Assembly (NCBI RefSeq): GCF_036688685.1
Contig: NZ_JAQQPS010000004.1
Coordinates: 62,001 to 126,000 of the forward strand
DNA from: JALYUM01 sp036688685
GTDB lineage: Bacteria > Pseudomonadota > Gammaproteobacteria > Burkholderiales > Burkholderiaceae_D
Direction: 5' to 3'
Length of the DNA: 64,000 bases
Under the pieces are notes generated by a model that saw only the letters and a program-made list of their open reading frames with translations, had not been told where the DNA came from and did no database searches. Made by a program: the position numbers and the translations under genes. Positions 10,001 to 18,905 of the stretch are shown here, piece by piece (the stretch's first letter is position 1; every line of letters starts with the position of its first letter).

Positions 10001-10497
10001 CCCCTGAACTGCTACTGAAAACGGCCATCGTGCCAGCGCTGGCGTACCTTCACGAACGCGGCATCGAAGACAAGCTGCCAGCGCGCCGGTTGATGCTGGC
10101 CATCGCGCTGCAGGAATCCGGCCTGCGCCACCGGCGCCAGGTTGTATCGGACGGTAGCGAGTCCGGCCCGGCTTCATCGTTCTGGCAGTTCGAAGCCGGC
10201 GGCGGCTGCAATGGCATGCTGACGCATCGCACTTCTGCGCCGATCATGCGGCAGGCATGCGCTGACTTTAATGTCGCGCCGACGCCAGCCGGATTGTGGG
10301 AGGCGATGCGCTACAACGATGTTCTGGCGGCGATCGCCGCGCGGCTGATGATCTACGTGTTGCCGAGCATGCTGCCCGAACGGGTCGAGCTTGGCTACCA
10401 GCAGTACATCAACGCTTGGCGCCCGGGCAAACCGAAGCCTGCTACCTGGTCGGCCAACTGGTCGACTGCTGACAATCTCTTGAAAGGAGCCGCATAA
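9997..10497 (+). CDS. Phage lytic transglycosylase-like endolysin
   Basis: 166 residues. The segment IALQESGLRHRRQ carries the ES motif with the predicted catalytic Glu (about residue 33) that is typical of lysozyme-like lytic transglycosylases. FWQFEAGGGC follows about 20 residues later, where the family has its glycine/Gln-rich substrate loop. There is no signal peptide, so export through a holin is expected, and a 3-TM holin gene follows immediately (TAATG overlap). The start overlaps the upstream stop. Role: cleavage of peptidoglycan at host lysis. Identification rests on motif and context. Confidence 0.65.
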   Translation: MTPELLLKTAIVPALAYLHERGIEDKLPARRLMLAIALQESGLRHRRQVVSDGSESGPASSFWQFEAGGGCNGMLTHRTSAPIMRQACADFNVAPTPAGLWEAMRYNDVLAAIAARLMIYVLPSMLPERVELGYQQYINAWRPGKPKPATWSANWSTADNLLKGAA

Positions 10498-10919
10498 TGG
10501 CGCTCGACCCAGTAACAGCAATGCTCGACATCGGTGGCAAGGTCATCGACCGCCTGTTTCCAGATCCGTCCCAAGCGGCCACGGCCAAGCTCGAGCTGAT
10601 CCGCTTGCAGCAGACCGGCGAACTGGCGCAGCTGTCGGCTGATCTGGATATGGCAAAAGGCCAGTTGGCGATCAATCAGGCCGAAGCGTCCAGCACAAGC
10701 CTGTTCGTCGCCGGTCCGCGCCCGTTCATCATGTGGGTGTGCGGCTTCGCCTTCGCTTACAAGTTCATCCTGGCGCCAGCCGCGGCATTCGCGCTGACTG
10801 CCGCTGGCCATCCGATTGCGCTGCCGGTGCTGGACTTCACGGAAATGTCGACGGTGCTGCTGGGCCTGCTTGGCTTGGGCGGCCTGCGCACGGTGGAGAA
10901 GATTAAGGGCGTGGCGTAG
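10497..10919 (+). CDS. Holin, 3-TM superfamily type
   Basis: 140 residues, with AAAGGAG 5 bases upstream of the ATG and one-base overlap with the lysin stop. An amphipathic N-terminal helix rich in Gln/Ala/Asp (residues 1-65) is followed by a conserved-looking RPFIMWVCGFAFAY and further hydrophobic helices (~75-100 and ~113-130). This architecture, with 'RP' before the first helix, is that of the GTA/phage holin family with three predicted membrane segments. It should permeabilise the inner membrane to release the lytic enzyme. It ends the co-directional late operon. Confidence 0.7.
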   Translation: MALDPVTAMLDIGGKVIDRLFPDPSQAATAKLELIRLQQTGELAQLSADLDMAKGQLAINQAEASSTSLFVAGPRPFIMWVCGFAFAYKFILAPAAAFALTAAGHPIALPVLDFTEMSTVLLGLLGLGGLRTVEKIKGVA

Positions 10920-10976
10920 CCGGTAGCAGGGCTACGCCACGAAGCTGGAGGTGGTGGTGGCCGGCTGCCGGTGATC

Positions 10977-11186
10977 CTATTTGCGATGGGCTGGGGTGCT
11001 ACTATTTCTGTCGGTCAAGTGCAGTGATCTATCCCCATCTTTCGACGCGGTCCATATCCATGGCGGTCCGTGCGGGTCCGTGTACTCCTCAAGAATTTCG
11101 ATGCGGCCACAAAGCGTGCATTCGCGACGGTAGGTAGTCGCCTGCCACTTATGAGGAACAAATAAACTAGCGATGTAAGTCAGCAT
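10977..11186 (-). CDS. Small phage protein with CxxC knuckle (DUF1660-like)
   Basis: 69 residues on the opposite strand to the lysis genes. A GGAG site lies 5 bases upstream of the ATG. The sequence HKWQATTYRRECTLCGRIE recalls the FGHKW...CxxCG pattern of small prophage proteins of the DUF1660 type, in which one CxxC forms half of a zinc knuckle. Only one CxxC is present, so metal binding would need dimerisation or other ligands. The family assignment is from pattern memory only. Confidence 0.45.
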   Translation of the reverse strand: MLTYIASLFVPHKWQATTYRRECTLCGRIEILEEYTDPHGPPWIWTASKDGDRSLHLTDRNSSTPAHRK

Positions 11187-11636
11187 AGCGTCTCCAACGT
11201 TTTCATAAAAATAACACGAAGAGAAGCTCCCGGCGGAATTAATTGGCGACTCGATGCAACGTACATAAGCAGCTAAAAATTTGTGGTCGGTTTGCCGCTA
11301 TACTGGCCACATGAAAGTCTCCGTCAAGCCCATCCGCCAGCACGGCGCGCGCCTCAAAGACCAGCAGATCGCCGTGGTTCCGACGACCGAAGGCTACCTG
11401 TCCTTCTACGGCGTCGGCACCACGCTGCAACTGAGCCTGTGAGTCAGGTATGCCGCCTTGGCGATCTGTACCCACTAGCGGCAAAATGCGCTTCTGAGAA
11501 AACTGCCTGGCTCTGCTTGCTCCGATACTTCGCCATACTGTTCAAAGTAATGGGTGCCGCCCACGGATTACAACTAGGTTATCCAACGCCGCTTACAAGC
11601 CCAACGCCACTGAGGTTAGATTGGCGCGTCCTGTTT
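11187..11636. other. Intergenic region with one possible 43-codon gene
   Basis: Within this stretch a 43-codon frame runs from ATG 11311 to TGA 11442 on the plus strand (product starting MKVSVKPIRQHGARLKD). It has high-GC, codon-like composition but no clear ribosome-binding site; a TATACT hexamer lies only 7 bases before its ATG. It could be a small phage gene or chance. The remainder (11187-11310 and 11443-11636) holds nothing else I can support; the boundary between the late operon and the accessory genes lies here. Confidence 0.3.
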
Positions 11637-12962
11637 TTAGGGCGCAGCATGAAGTGCGCTGGCAATCGCCCAAGCGACATTCACGTCGCGCACGTTGCCA
11701 TGAGACGCAATAAATCGGCTGCTCTCTAGGTTATGAAACACCCCCGGGCTCAGTGTGTATGGCTGGCCGTTTGCTAGCATCTGCAGGCTCGCCGACTCGC
11801 CCTCCTGCATGTGCAGCGCGCCATTTGCTCCCAGTCCGCCGAACTGGTCATTTGGACCGCCGTCGATGGCCTTGGAATTAGTCCCCGACAGGCGCGATGC
11901 AATTGCATACGCTGTGCCAACCGCAGAATCGTGAGTGCTGAAGGTGACCATGATCGGCCCCTTAATTCGCTTAGCGCTGACCACATCCCGGAAATACCCG
12001 GTGATTTTGCCAACAGCAAACCCGTTATGTGAAAATGCGGCCTGCAGCAAGCTCATCGTGCTGAGCTTGCCCGTTTGCGTCCCCATCGCAGCCGCAGTGA
12101 CCAGCCTCGCGCCAAAACTGTGCCCGATCAGGTGAACGCGTTTCAAACTAAGAGCTTCCGCCCAATGGTCAATGCAAGGCGCTAGGCCCGCCGCCCCCAC
12201 GATAGAGGCCCGCTCTTTCATCGTGTAGTAGGAGCCAACATTGAGCAGGTTGGCAAATCCGCTTTCAATCTTGTTGAGCACATTGCCAATGCTCTTGGCA
12301 ACGATACGGTCACCGTCGCCTCCGGCGCCGACTGTCTTGAGCGTGCGATCTATTGGTTGTTGGGCCTTTTCGTAAAGCAGGCCTTTGTCCTTGTTAAAAA
12401 AGGCTTTGGACCCATCGAGCTCAGACTGTTCCACGCCTGCCAGCAGATCCCGCAGCGCCCCTACCAGCAACACTCCCGCGTGGTTGTCGTCCAGTTTGCG
12501 GCTTTCTACGAGGGCCTGTATGGCGGATAGTTTGCCCTGATCGGCGGGCTTGTTGTATAAAGCAGAAAGCTGCTTCATCGCGTTGTCGACAACTGGCGAG
12601 GCTATGCTATTCGCGCTGGCAGCGCGCATAACACCATTCTCCACGCCACCCTTCGCGGCTTCCTTGTTATCGTAGCCCGATGGAGGCTGTCCGCGTCCGT
12701 CGAAGTCGAATTTCTTGGATGGCCAGTACACTCCGATTGCTGCGAAGGTGCGCCCGTTTGGTCCTCCTGCCGCCTCCAATGACGACGACAGGTTCGTTAG
12801 AAGCTCTTCGTAAAGGCCTGTTGCCTCGTCCGCATCATTGTTCCAGCCGTGCGAAATGATGATCAGATCCGTCACGTCTGGAGGCGAGGGCCGCGCTTCT
12901 TTCAGCTTGCCATCTTCATCAAAAATAACGGACTGAAAAGGAATGCTGCCATAGGTCGTCAT
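11637..12962 (-). CDS. Cytoplasmic alpha/beta-hydrolase paired with subtilase
   Basis: The chosen ATG at 12962 (product starts MTTYGSIPF, 441 residues) has an AGGAG site 7 bases upstream; a longer frame starts at 13010 without one. ISHGWNND (~36-43) fits the oxyanion loop after strand 3, and LIGHSFGARL holds the nucleophile elbow with predicted Ser292; FSTHDSAVG (~341-349) offers the acidic residue and SHGNVRD (~420) a candidate His. No signal peptide is present. The middle (~90-250) is an unusual helical insertion. It starts 28 bases after the subtilase stop on the same strand, so the two form an operon. Substrate is unknown; lipase, esterase or an effector activated by the protease are all possible. 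Confidence 0.6.
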   Translation of the reverse strand: MTTYGSIPFQSVIFDEDGKLKEARPSPPDVTDLIIISHGWNNDADEATGLYEELLTNLSSSLEAAGGPNGRTFAAIGVYWPSKKFDFDGRGQPPSGYDNKEAAKGGVENGVMRAASANSIASPVVDNAMKQLSALYNKPADQGKLSAIQALVESRKLDDNHAGVLLVGALRDLLAGVEQSELDGSKAFFNKDKGLLYEKAQQPIDRTLKTVGAGGDGDRIVAKSIGNVLNKIESGFANLLNVGSYYTMKERASIVGAAGLAPCIDHWAEALSLKRVHLIGHSFGARLVTAAAMGTQTGKLSTMSLLQAAFSHNGFAVGKITGYFRDVVSAKRIKGPIMVTFSTHDSAVGTAYAIASRLSGTNSKAIDGGPNDQFGGLGANGALHMQEGESASLQMLANGQPYTLSPGVFHNLESSRFIASHGNVRDVNVAWAIASALHAAP

Positions 12963-12990
12963 GTTCCGCTCCTGGTTGGTGGCACAGGTG

Positions 12991-15009
12991 TCATACGGAC
13001 TGGATGGCACGTAGAAGATCTAGCACGCCAGCACCCTGGAAAGACCGGTCCCGGCCAACGTCGGTCGCGGTCGAAGTGAAAATTTGTTTAACGCGTTCCG
13101 GCTCGCCGATAAACTCGTTCCGGATAGACAGGAAAGCAGCCACAGCGCCGCTCATATGAGGCGCTGCTTGGCTCGTCCCACTCTGCTCCATGTATGCAAA
13201 GACAGTTTTCCGTTCGTCTTGGTAATCATGCACAAGCTTGCTGTCGGCTGCCGCCGCTGACACGATCCGTTCGCCCGGGGCAAGCAGGTCCGGCTTGCTT
13301 CTGCCGTCGCCGGTCGGCCCCTTTGATGAAAAATACGACACACCATATTTGTGCGGCTGATCGCGATGAGTGGCGCCTACCGTGATGGCAAGCTCGGCGT
13401 TGCCGGGATCGTTGATGCTCATGTCAAGCGAGCCGTTGATACCGTCGGAATCGAGCAGCGAATTGATGACGCCATAGCCGCTGTTACCCGCAGCCACCAC
13501 CACGACAACCCCGGACTTGACCATACGGTTCACTTCAACGCAAAGTGGGCTGTGGCCACAGGCAAACCACTCCGCATTAAAGCCGTGTCCAAGCGACAGA
13601 TTAATCCCGTGAATTTTCAGGTTGCGCCCAAAACTATTAATTGTTTGAATGTGTTCGAGAGCTAACAGGACCCAGCTAGCTCGCCCTGCGCCATCCTTGT
13701 CCAGCACCCGCAAGCTGACAAGCTTGCACTTGGGCGCAATGCCGGCAATGGCGTCGAGCTTACGAGTGATGTTTTTGATTCGAAGTGAATCTAGATCGTT
13801 CAAGGGATCCAATTCGCGCGAGGCAGCCATCATCGTTGACTCCCTCGGGTAACGGATCGACTCCTCGGTGCTACGCTGCATACTGCTCTTGCTACCATCA
13901 CCGTCCGAGGCTCGCCGCGTTGCAGGTTGCAGTTGCTGGCCGGCGATGATGCCGGCCACATGGGTACCGTGGCCGTACTCGTCAGAGAGGGCAGAGTTTG
14001 GTTCGCCTAGCTTTTGCTCCCTCGTAAAATCTTTGCAGTAACGCCCGTCGCGAATGATATTGTCGTGCATCTGGAAATGTGGGTGCTCCGCGTCTACCCC
14101 CGAGTCAAGCACCGCCCACCAGATGCCGTCGCCAAAGGCACTGAACGAGTTTTGCGCCGCATCTGCCTTGACAGTACGCAGTGAGCGATACACGCAGCTG
14201 CTAATCTCGAAGTCAGGCCATATCTGGTGAATCGCCAAGAAGTTTTCAGTGCTGACCGATTCGTCCTTTTGGCGCAGTCCCTTGTTTAAGTTCCGATCCT
14301 CCGCGCGGCTGGACACGCTTCGGGCGTCGTATTCGGCTTGTAGAGCGGCGCGCCTCCGGTCTAGCCGCAATAGCTCGATCAGCATCAAATAGTTCAGCTG
14401 AGCAAACACGTATTGGGAACTTGCCCGCGGTGCCCAATCAATGGTGGACTCAGTTTGGCGATCTACCGACTCCGCGATCGTCGCGTTGATATCTTCGATG
14501 ATGTATCCCTTGGCCTCGTCGCGGGGATCGGGAATAATGCTGCGCGGACTTTGCGAATCATGTGTCGCGCGAGCTGGCCTGTATTTCAAGTTAACGTCGA
14601 TAACGACATACCATAAGCGTGGCCACACTTTTTCGATAGGGTTTATCGTATCGAATGGAAAGCGTTGCAGAGCATCGAGCTCCGCATAGCTGAGCGTAAG
14701 CATAATCACGCTGGTCTTAATTGGCAAGGGAAAGGCAGGCAGCGCCGCAATCTTGCGATCCTTGTGAAGAGCCTCTAGCGCACCTTGGACCTTGTTCGCA
14801 GCCTTTCGGCGGCCGCCAGGGTAACCGGCTTTAAGGAATACGGCCTTAAGCCCTTGGGTGTCGCGTTTGTCCAACGTGTTCGCAAAGGCGCGGTCTTCAA
14901 CTACCAGTTCTAGTAGCGGCTTAGCAATGGCCGACTTGAGCAGGTTGTCTGCCAAAGGCGTGGCGCCAACGGCACGAATATTTTGAAAAATCGGCATGAT
15001 GCGGCTCAT
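12991..15009 (-). CDS. S8 subtilisin-like protease with novel N-terminal domain, no signal peptide
   Basis: 672 residues. The peptidase S8 domain covers ~290-672 with the full catalytic set: Asp302 (VLDSGVDAEHP), His347 (GHGTHVAG), oxyanion Asn509 (AAGNSG) and Ser613 (GTSQAAPHMSG). About 290 residues precede it and match no prodomain I know; they are helical and charged, and there is no signal peptide, so the enzyme appears to act inside the cell. A ~60-residue insertion (358-415) separates His from the rest of the core. It is the first gene of a two-gene unit with the alpha/beta-hydrolase downstream. No ribosome-binding site is obvious at ATG 15009; ATG 14997 is an alternative start. Located in prophage cargo. 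Confidence 0.8.
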   Translation of the reverse strand: MSRIMPIFQNIRAVGATPLADNLLKSAIAKPLLELVVEDRAFANTLDKRDTQGLKAVFLKAGYPGGRRKAANKVQGALEALHKDRKIAALPAFPLPIKTSVIMLTLSYAELDALQRFPFDTINPIEKVWPRLWYVVIDVNLKYRPARATHDSQSPRSIIPDPRDEAKGYIIEDINATIAESVDRQTESTIDWAPRASSQYVFAQLNYLMLIELLRLDRRRAALQAEYDARSVSSRAEDRNLNKGLRQKDESVSTENFLAIHQIWPDFEISSCVYRSLRTVKADAAQNSFSAFGDGIWWAVLDSGVDAEHPHFQMHDNIIRDGRYCKDFTREQKLGEPNSALSDEYGHGTHVAGIIAGQQLQPATRRASDGDGSKSSMQRSTEESIRYPRESTMMAASRELDPLNDLDSLRIKNITRKLDAIAGIAPKCKLVSLRVLDKDGAGRASWVLLALEHIQTINSFGRNLKIHGINLSLGHGFNAEWFACGHSPLCVEVNRMVKSGVVVVVAAGNSGYGVINSLLDSDGINGSLDMSINDPGNAELAITVGATHRDQPHKYGVSYFSSKGPTGDGRSKPDLLAPGERIVSAAAADSKLVHDYQDERKTVFAYMEQSGTSQAAPHMSGAVAAFLSIRNEFIGEPERVKQIFTSTATDVGRDRSFQGAGVLDLLRAIQSV

Positions 15010-15124
15010 CGTTGCGCGGGCAAACGCGCCCGTATCTCACCTGGTTTTAACGTTCACATCACGAGATATCTTAGTCTTATAAGAAACGCCGATCCATCAA
15101 AATCCTGGTATTTGATAGATAAGA

Positions 15125-15679
15125 TTACTGCGGGAAGCTAAGCTGTGATGTTAACGCAACAACAACGTTGTTCCAGCTTTCGGATACGTCCAATGCAGCC
15201 TCAGCGCGCGGATTATCTCCCAAAAACGGTTCTCGTCGGTTTGTTGTACTCTTAGCGTTCTGCCGAAATTCGAAAACGCCAAATAAGCTCTGGCCCTTCT
15301 GCGCGGCGCCGGTGAATGTATTAAGAGAAAGTTCCATCCACCTGGCGGCGTAAATCGCGGTATTACTCGATGACGATCTTGCAGGCGTCTTGCTACGCTT
15401 GCCTACTCGTGACCCTTGCCTCTTCGGCTCTGGTTTGGTTGTTATGGAGATCTTACTGGTTGCTTGGCGGATGTCTTGGCCCGCAGGCGGAGAGCTTGAG
15501 CTGGGCTCCCTTTGGGAATGTACGAAGCGAGACCGGCAACGTCGATGCGTCGCATGCGTGTCGCCAAATTGGTGTGACGCTGCACTTTTCTGAGAAATCC
15601 AAAATTCAGCCAGACGATGTATCAACTCGTCTGTCAGCCCGTTCCAGTCTTGGCTCGGAATTTTGTAGAGCGCGCTCAT
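15125..15679 (-). CDS. Uncertain hypothetical gene or remnant
   Basis: A 184-codon frame upstream of, and co-directional with, the subtilase. The N-terminal ~30 residues (ALYKIPSQDWNGLTDELIHR) look like a genuine protein helix, but the middle is Ser/Arg-rich low complexity and the ribosome-binding site is weak. It may be a decayed gene. I include it because it fills a 700-base stretch and its N-terminal segment is protein-like; I assign no function. Confidence 0.25.
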   Translation of the reverse strand: MSALYKIPSQDWNGLTDELIHRLAEFWISQKSAASHQFGDTHATHRRCRSRFVHSQREPSSSSPPAGQDIRQATSKISITTKPEPKRQGSRVGKRSKTPARSSSSNTAIYAARWMELSLNTFTGAAQKGQSLFGVFEFRQNAKSTTNRREPFLGDNPRAEAALDVSESWNNVVVALTSQLSFPQ

Positions 15680-15855
15680 GGCCCTGAAAAGCCTCGGGCC
15701 TGAAGGTCCCCCGGCGCATCACGCGGAGTGATGTAAGCGTATGTATGAATGAAGACTAGGACGTTTGGATGTTGGGCTCTGCTGCGCTCGGACAGTAGAT
15801 GCAACCACACGGCCTGAAGACTAGCCGTGAACGTACTCCAGCCGGGCTCGCTGAT

Positions 15856-16176
15856 CTACCGTGCAGTACCGCTTGTGGCCAGCCACTCATCCGGGCGGCG
15901 GAGCAGGCGCAGAGAAAGATCGCTCGTGGGAGGAGAGAGTGCGGCGTCGATCATGTCGTTTCCTCCGCCCGAAAGAAGGACAGCGTCCCATTTTTTAGAA
16001 TAAATACCGGTGAACCATTCGACAAAGACGGAATCGGTAATGCGCTCTGTCATGTGTTGCCAGGTCGTGCCAGGCCGGGCCCAGTTGACCGCTATGGACG
16101 ACGCCTTCAGCGAAATCTGCTGGAGTGTATTTGACGCACCCCAGGGAGGGAATGATCCGATGGAAAACCAGGAAGC
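15856..16176 (-). pseudogene. 5'-truncated SGNH/GDSL-type hydrolase remnant
   Basis: Read on the minus strand from 16176, an uninterrupted frame of 106 residues has no start codon at its beginning and follows an in-frame TGA. It opens with SWFSIGSFPPWG, which matches the GDSW/FS block of SGNH hydrolases with the Gly-Asp lost. It continues through VNWARPGTTWQHM and contains LLSGGGNDMIDAA, a typical block III (GxND). The catalytic nucleophile block is therefore damaged and the C-terminal Asp/His block is missing behind a TAG stop. This is a decayed esterase-like gene within the prophage cargo. Neighbouring sequence on both sides is also non-coding. Confidence 0.5.
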
Positions 16177-16739
16177 TCATTGGGCAAGGTAACGCTTGCT
16201 GAACTGGCTTAGATCTGGGCCTCCATCGACACGGCTCCGAAGAATATAGGGAGTAGTCAGTATAAGTTTTTGAATCCCACCCTCTGTATTTGCGAACAAA
16301 TGACTTCGACACGCTTGCGCAGGAGATGACAAATATTACTCTCCCGAACGGGCGTCTCGTGAGGAGGTGTCGTCGTTGTAGCCATTACTATTGGCGGCGG
16401 CTGCAAGGCCGCGTTCGTCGAATCGGATCTGCTGCGGGCTATGCTCGGCGCCTAGCCGATCATCCAGCAGCCGGAGCGAATGCGCACAGGGCACGCCGTT
16501 ATCTTCCAACAGCGCAGCAGCGAACGCTGCGCCGTGTCGGCGCTGTAGGAAGTACGCGGCCGCGAGAAGTTGAGGCGCCACGCCATTGATCATCGGCCAA
16601 ATCATGAGCTCGATATTGACCTGGATCAGACTGCCAAGCGACGGACGTTGATCTTGCGCAAACACGTGGCCCAGACGTGCCGGGTTTCTCTATATGTGTC
16701 GTATAGGCTCGCGTAACTGACGCGGTGCTATCGTTGGCC
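16177..16739. other. Non-coding or decayed stretch upstream of the serine recombinase
   Basis: Mostly without a supported gene. One minus-strand frame (16336-16665, GTG start, 109 codons) has a protein-like core (IWPMINGVAPQLLAAAYFLQRRHG) and runs divergently from the recombinase, but no ribosome-binding site is clear; it may be a remnant. The region just before 16740 should contain the recombinase promoter, with AT-rich patches around 16690, but I cannot define hexamers with confidence. Confidence 0.3.
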
Positions 16740-18263
16740 ATGACAAAACACACCAATGCGACAGTGACCTCTACCCCCGCCGCGATCTACCTGCGGATGT
16801 CGACCGAGAGCCAGAACTATTCCAACCATCACCAGCGAGCCGCAATCGCCCAGTACGCGCGCGAGAACGCGATGGAGATAGTTCGGGAATATGCGGATGA
16901 CGGAAAGAGCGGTCTCGACATCAGGCGCCGCGCCGGTTTGAGTCAGTTGATCAGCGACGTGCAGGCCGGCGCCGCCGTCTTCAAGGTGATCATTGTTTAT
17001 GACGTGAGCCGTTGGGGCCGCTTCCAGGATGTCGACGAGGCCGCATATCACGAGCATACCTGCCGGCGCGCAGGGATCGCTGTCGTGTACTGCGCGGAAG
17101 CGTTCCAGAACGATGGTAGTCCGCTGGCCTCGCTGTTGAAAAGCATTAAGCGCACGATGGCAGCGGAGTACAGCCGCGAGCTGTCCTCGAAGGTCTTCGG
17201 CGCGCAGTGTCGCTTCATTGGGCTTGGCTACAAACAGGGTGGCCACGCCGGCTATGGCTTGCGCCGAGTCTCACTAGCCGCTGACGGCACACCTCGGCGC
17301 GCGCTGCAGTACGGCGAAGCCAAAGGGACGCTCACCGATCGCGTTGTCTTTGCGCTGGGACCAGCCGATGAGATTGCCACGGTGCGTCGTATATATCGGC
17401 TCTACATTGAGCAGCGGGCCAGTGAACCTGAAATCGTCAGGCTACTGAACCGCGAAGGCATCGAGAGCGAATTTGGTCGGCCCTGGACGCACTGCATGAT
17501 CAAGTCGATTCTCACTAACGTGAAGTATATCGGAACACTTGCCTATAACCGGCGCTCGGGGAAACTGTCTAATCCGCGGGAGCGTAACTTGGCGACAGAG
17601 TGGGTCGTCAAGGAGGGGGCGATACCGACGGTGGTTTCAAAGGCGCTTTTCAAAAAAGCCCAGGCCGAACGCGCGCGCCGAACCAGGAGATATGCGCCAT
17701 CCGAACTTTTAGACTTGCTGAGGGACTGCTATGACCGACATGGCAAGGTCACGGCGCCGATCATCGCCGCCGATGTGATGCTGCCCGACCCTCAACTCTT
17801 TGTTCGCACGTTCGGTTCGCTGGTCAGCGCGTACGATGCGGCCGGGCTGTCAAGGACTAGTCTCAATGATTTCGTCGATGCCAAGCGGACTTTACGTAAG
17901 CTGCGTCAGATGCTGTTCAACGAAGTTTGCGCGCTAGCCAAAGAGGCCGGCGCATTGGTTGAAGTTGGGAGCTCACCCTGGACACTGATCATCAACGGAA
18001 AAATCGCGACGTGTGTGGATGTAGTGCCGTTTCGCCAGCCTGCGCGCGGACTGCCAAGTTGGCGGATTTGCCGGAAGGCAGAGGTGGATTTTGTTATCGC
18101 GGCACGACACAATCACGGCACGGACAATATTCTTGATTTCTTCCTACTACCCAAACAAGCGTTCTCCGGAAGACCTATTTTCATCAAAACGTGCACTGCA
18201 GTCCGATTCGACAGCATGCGATATCTCTCGGTACGTGAGATGTTTTTTGATGGCAATGTTTAG
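16740..18263 (+). CDS. Large serine recombinase
   Basis: 507 residues from ATG 16740; a GTG at 16725 is an alternative. The resolvase domain (~14-155) has the nucleophile in IYLRMSTESQ (Ser21) and the conserved arginine motif VYDVSRWGRFQD. A 'recombinase' DNA-binding domain follows (~180-330: GYGLRR, REGIESEFGRPW, ILTNVKYIGTLAYN). The C-terminal ~170 residues form an extra domain found in some free-standing bacterial serine recombinases of rhizobial and related genomes. It lacks the obvious Cys4 zinc ribbon of phage integrases. It lies inside a prophage that already has a tyrosine integrase, so it probably belongs to a nested or once-independent element. Target site unknown. Confidence 0.8.
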   Translation: MTKHTNATVTSTPAAIYLRMSTESQNYSNHHQRAAIAQYARENAMEIVREYADDGKSGLDIRRRAGLSQLISDVQAGAAVFKVIIVYDVSRWGRFQDVDEAAYHEHTCRRAGIAVVYCAEAFQNDGSPLASLLKSIKRTMAAEYSRELSSKVFGAQCRFIGLGYKQGGHAGYGLRRVSLAADGTPRRALQYGEAKGTLTDRVVFALGPADEIATVRRIYRLYIEQRASEPEIVRLLNREGIESEFGRPWTHCMIKSILTNVKYIGTLAYNRRSGKLSNPRERNLATEWVVKEGAIPTVVSKALFKKAQAERARRTRRYAPSELLDLLRDCYDRHGKVTAPIIAADVMLPDPQLFVRTFGSLVSAYDAAGLSRTSLNDFVDAKRTLRKLRQMLFNEVCALAKEAGALVEVGSSPWTLIINGKIATCVDVVPFRQPARGLPSWRICRKAEVDFVIAARHNHGTDNILDFFLLPKQAFSGRPIFIKTCTAVRFDSMRYLSVREMFFDGNV

Positions 18264-18407
18264 CTGACCCCGACCCCTTCGCTCCAACAATTTGGCTATC
18301 AATTTGCAGAAAACAGTAGCGAGTTTTTGATTGTAATTACGTCTTTAGCCGGTATAGGATCGAATTTCGCAAGCGCGCTTGCTATCCTAATTTCAATGGA
18401 GGAATCG

Positions 18408-18905
18408 ATGAATGCATGGCCTCATCAAAGCGACGTTGATAAATTTTATGGAAATCCTCGCGGCATGGATGGAGAGCCTAGCGCCTCCTGGGAAGCTGAA
18501 AATATTGTACGAGTAATCCCTCCCTGGCCACTCGTTACATCATGGGATCATGCTCCGGTAACGAAAGGTGCTCGAATGCATCGAAAATGTGCCGAAAGCC
18601 TAGAGCGCGTCTTTGACCGTATTTGGTTGGCTGCCGGGAAACAGCCAGCCAAAATACAGGAATGGGGCATGCACCTCTACGGAGGCGGTTATAATTTTCG
18701 CTTGATGCGAGAAGGTGCCAGACTGTCGATGCACAGTTGGGGATGCGCAATTGACTTAGATACGGCTCGAAACGCTTTTGGAGATACTACTCCTAACTTT
18801 GCGCTTATCCCAGCCGTACTTGATGCTTTTCATGCGGAAAATTGGGTTTGGGGTGGAAGTTGGAACAAGCCAGACGGAATGCATTTTCAGGCAGCGATCA
18901 TCTAG
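18408..18905 (+). CDS. M15-family peptidase (endolysin-like D-Ala/L-Ala-D-Glu peptidase)
   Basis: 165 residues from ATG 18408, which has GGAGG 5 bases upstream. SMHSWGCAIDLD supplies the HxxGxAxD zinc ligands and DGMHFQ the third His of peptidase family M15 (VanY/phage endolysin type). TPNF and the WGGSWNKPDGMHF tail are typical of phage L-alanyl-D-glutamate peptidases. There is no signal peptide. Base composition is clearly lower in GC than the tail genes, marking it as acquired. It is far from the lysis cassette, so it may be a second lysis enzyme or a leftover from another phage. The stretch 18264-18407 before it holds no gene. Confidence 0.75.
   Translation: MNAWPHQSDVDKFYGNPRGMDGEPSASWEAENIVRVIPPWPLVTSWDHAPVTKGARMHRKCAESLERVFDRIWLAAGKQPAKIQEWGMHLYGGGYNFRLMREGARLSMHSWGCAIDLDTARNAFGDTTPNFALIPAVLDAFHAENWVWGGSWNKPDGMHFQAAII

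Noticed and set aside
11239..11484. Minus-strand frame of 81 codons between the phage genes
   Set aside because: Antisense to a better small plus-strand frame; no start signal and no motif.
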